Positions 62,220 through 64,000 of a DNA stretch of 64,000 nucleotides are shown here, piece after piece. The stretch is taken from contig NZ_CP114909.1 of assembly GCF_027497355.1 (NCBI RefSeq), forward strand, positions 4,731,001 through 4,795,000, read 5' to 3'. Under the pieces are notes generated by a model. That model ran no database searches and was not told where the DNA came from. It was given only the letters and a program-made list of their open reading frames with translations. How positions within the stretch are numbered: position 1 is the stretch's first letter; each line of letters opens with the position of its first letter. This DNA is from Micromonospora sp. WMMA1947 (lineage in GTDB: Bacteria > Actinomycetota > Actinomycetes > Mycobacteriales > Micromonosporaceae). A program made the translations under genes and the position numbers.

Positions 62220-64000
62220 ATGGCAACTCTTCCGGTACTTCCTCTGACCGACGCCGTCCTGCTGCCCGGGATGGTCATCCCGGTGACCCTCGACCCGACC
62301 ACCCAGGCCGCCGTCGACGCGGCCCGCGCCACCGGCGACAAGGAACTCCTGGCCGTACCCCGCATCGACGGCGAGTACGGCTCCGTCGGCGTCGTCGCGA
62401 CGATCGAGAAGGTGGGCCGGCTGCCCAGCGGCGAACCGGCGGCGGTCGTCCGCGGTCTCGCCCGTGCCCGCATCGGCTCCGGCGTGCCCGGTCCCGGCGC
62501 CGCGCTCTGGGTCGAGGCGACCACACTCGACGAACCCGCCCCGGCCGGGCGCGCCCGGGAACTCGCCCGCGAGTACCGCGCGCTCATGACCTCGGTCCTG
62601 CAGCAGCGCGGCGCCTGGCAGGTGATCGACGCGATGGAGCGGATGACCGACCTGTCCGAGCTGGCCGACTCGGCCGGTTACGCGCCCTGGCTCAGCCTGA
62701 CGCAGAAGACCGAACTGCTCGCCGCGCCGGACGTCACCGCCCGGCTGGACCTGCTCGTCGGCTGGGTCAAGGAACACCTGGCCGAGCAGGAGGTCACCGA
62801 GCAGATCAACAGCGACGTCCGCGAGGGGCTGGAGAAGTCCCAGCGCGAGTTCCTGCTGCGCCAGCAGCTCGCCGCGATCCGCAAGGAACTCGGCGAGGAC
62901 GAGCCGGACGGCTCCGCCGACTACCGCTCCCGGGTGGAGTCCGCCGACCTGCCGGAGAAGGTACGCGAGGCGGCGCTGCGCGAGGTCGGCAAGCTCGAGC
63001 GGGCCAGTGACGCCTCACCCGAGGCGGGCTGGATCCGTACCTGGCTGGACACCGTCCTGGAAATGCCGTGGAACACGCGTACCCAGGACAACACCGACCT
63101 GGCCGCGGCCCGTGCCGTGCTCGACGCCGACCACGCCGGCCTGGCCGACGTGAAGGACCGCATCCTGGAGTACCTCGCGGTGCGCAACCGGCGCGCGGAG
63201 CGCAACCTCGGCGTGGTCGGCGGACGCGGCTCCGGCGCCGTGCTGGGCCTCGCCGGCCCGCCCGGTGTCGGCAAGACCAGCCTCGGCGAGTCGGTCGCCC
63301 GGGCGCTGGGCCGCACCTTCGTCCGCGTCTCCCTCGGCGGTGTCCGGGACGAGGCGGAGATCCGCGGCCACCGGCGCACCTACGTCGGCGCGCTGCCCGG
63401 CCGGATCGTGCGGGCGCTGCGCGAGGCCGGCTCGATGAACCCGGTCGTGCTGCTCGACGAGGTCGACAAGCTGGCCGCCGGTTACGCCGGCGACCCGGCC
63501 GCCGCCCTGCTGGAGGTGCTCGACCCGGCGCAGAACCACACGTTCCGCGACCACTACCTGGAGGTCGACCTCGACCTGTCCGACGTGCTGTTCCTCGCCA
63601 CCGCGAACGTCGTGGAGGCGATCCCCGGCCCGCTGCTGGACCGGATGGAGCTGGTCGCGCTGGACGGCTACACCGAGGACGAGAAGGTCGCCATCGCCCG
63701 CGACCACCTGCTGCCCCGGCAGCGGGAACGGGCCGGGCTGACCGCCGAGGAGGTCACCGTCGCCGACGAGGCGCTGGCCCTGATCGCGGGCGAGTACACC
63801 CGCGAGGCGGGCGTCCGGCAGCTCGAACGGTCCCTCGCCAAGATCCTGCGCAAGGTGACAGTCGCGCTGGCCGGCGACCCCGTGCCGGTGCACGTGGACG
63901 CCGGCAACCTGGCCCGCTACCTGGGCCGGCCGAAGTTCACCCCGGAGTCGGCCGAACGCACCGCCGTGCCCGGCGTGGCGACCGGCCTGGCCGTCACCGG
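62220..64000 (+). CDS. lon: ATP-dependent protease Lon (3' end outside window)
   Basis: 593 codons present. N-terminal LON domain (TLPVLPLTDAVLLPGMVIPV), coiled-coil region (EKSQREFLLRQQLAAIRKEL), AAA+ module with Walker A AGPPGVGKTSLG (~346-356), Walker B VVLLDEVDKL, and sensor 1 FLATAN. The peptidase domain with the Ser-Lys dyad lies beyond the window. The start ATG 62220 gives the expected MATLPVLPLTD; a GTG at 62213 in another frame is not used. Lon degrades misfolded and regulatory proteins; here probably under HspR control. Confidence 0.96.
   Translation, partial: MATLPVLPLTDAVLLPGMVIPVTLDPTTQAAVDAARATGDKELLAVPRIDGEYGSVGVVATIEKVGRLPSGEPAAVVRGLARARIGSGVPGPGAALWVEATTLDEPAPAGRARELAREYRALMTSVLQQRGAWQVIDAMERMTDLSELADSAGYAPWLSLTQKTELLAAPDVTARLDLLVGWVKEHLAEQEVTEQINSDVREGLEKSQREFLLRQQLAAIRKELGEDEPDGSADYRSRVESADLPEKVREAALREVGKLERASDASPEAGWIRTWLDTVLEMPWNTRTQDNTDLAAARAVLDADHAGLADVKDRILEYLAVRNRRAERNLGVVGGRGSGAVLGLAGPPGVGKTSLGESVARALGRTFVRVSLGGVRDEAEIRGHRRTYVGALPGRIVRALREAGSMNPVVLLDEVDKLAAGYAGDPAAALLEVLDPAQNHTFRDHYLEVDLDLSDVLFLATANVVEAIPGPLLDRMELVALDGYTEDEKVAIARDHLLPRQRERAGLTAEEVTVADEALALIAGEYTREAGVRQLERSLAKILRKVTVALAGDPVPVHVDAGNLARYLGRPKFTPESAERTAVPGVATGLAVT

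Overview
High-GC DNA with ATGA/GTGA start-stop overlaps, frequent GTG starts, Lsr2, a HAIR element before lon, and a GATC-containing palindrome family. This points to an actinomycete, most likely a Micromonospora or a close relative (genus is inference). No tRNA, rRNA, CRISPR array or transposase was seen.

1-17864 is a biosynthetic region on the + strand. Its first part (1-4333) is a compact spore-pigment-like (WhiE/Cur type) aromatic type II polyketide set: partial biotin carboxylase, an ACP fused to an aromatase/cyclase, a cupin, KS-alpha and chain length factor. After a minus-strand GNAT gene, a second operon-like block (5031-17864) carries two adenylate-forming ligases, two discrete carrier proteins, two more ketosynthases, a partial ketosynthase-like protein, a 4-hydroxymandelate synthase (HmaS), a PhyH-type Fe(II) oxygenase, a DUF3050 haem-oxygenase-fold protein, an orphan 2-oxoacid dehydrogenase E1 alpha/beta pair and an ATP-grasp ligase. 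There is no NRPS condensation domain, KR, DH or acyltransferase.

18135-22709 is a minus-strand group (SGNH hydrolase, HAD phosphatase, YjbR, MFS exporter, third AMP-ligase). 22995-29287 returns to the + strand: a secreted SGNH hydrolase, then a tight P450 / alpha-beta hydrolase / HmO / HpgT operon. HmaS, HmO and HpgT together are the three late steps of 4-hydroxyphenylglycine synthesis, split here by about 14 kb. The two ends may therefore serve one product built from an arylglycine (or aryl-glyoxylate) and a polyketide; the product is unknown.

29355-35695 is mostly core metabolism and stress: a serine hydroxymethyltransferase behind a recognisable ZTP (pfl) riboswitch, an SDR, a hemerythrin, a secreted subtilase, NAD(P)HX dehydratase and a histidine phosphatase. 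35834-46043 is a five-gene operon, WGR/DUF4132 - MoxR AAA ATPase - DUF5682 - VWA - SWIM, matching the poorly understood E. coli yehI-yehL-yehM-yehP-yehQ set. A stand-alone LigD-type primase-polymerase follows. An Lrp regulator diverges from a complete E1alpha-E1beta-E2 operon (47062-51406).

51407-52019 is a non-coding stretch packed with palindromic elements of three families, related to elements at 8262 and 17925-18090. The rest (52020-64000) holds an L,D-transpeptidase lipoprotein, a strictosidine-synthase-like protein, STAS, FKBP, DoxX, CBS-BON, a metal/cobalamin-type binding protein, a DICT plus degenerate GGDEF protein, a DUF2726-like protein, a secreted Asn/Gly-repeat protein, Lsr2 and the 5' part of lon with an HspR (HAIR) operator.
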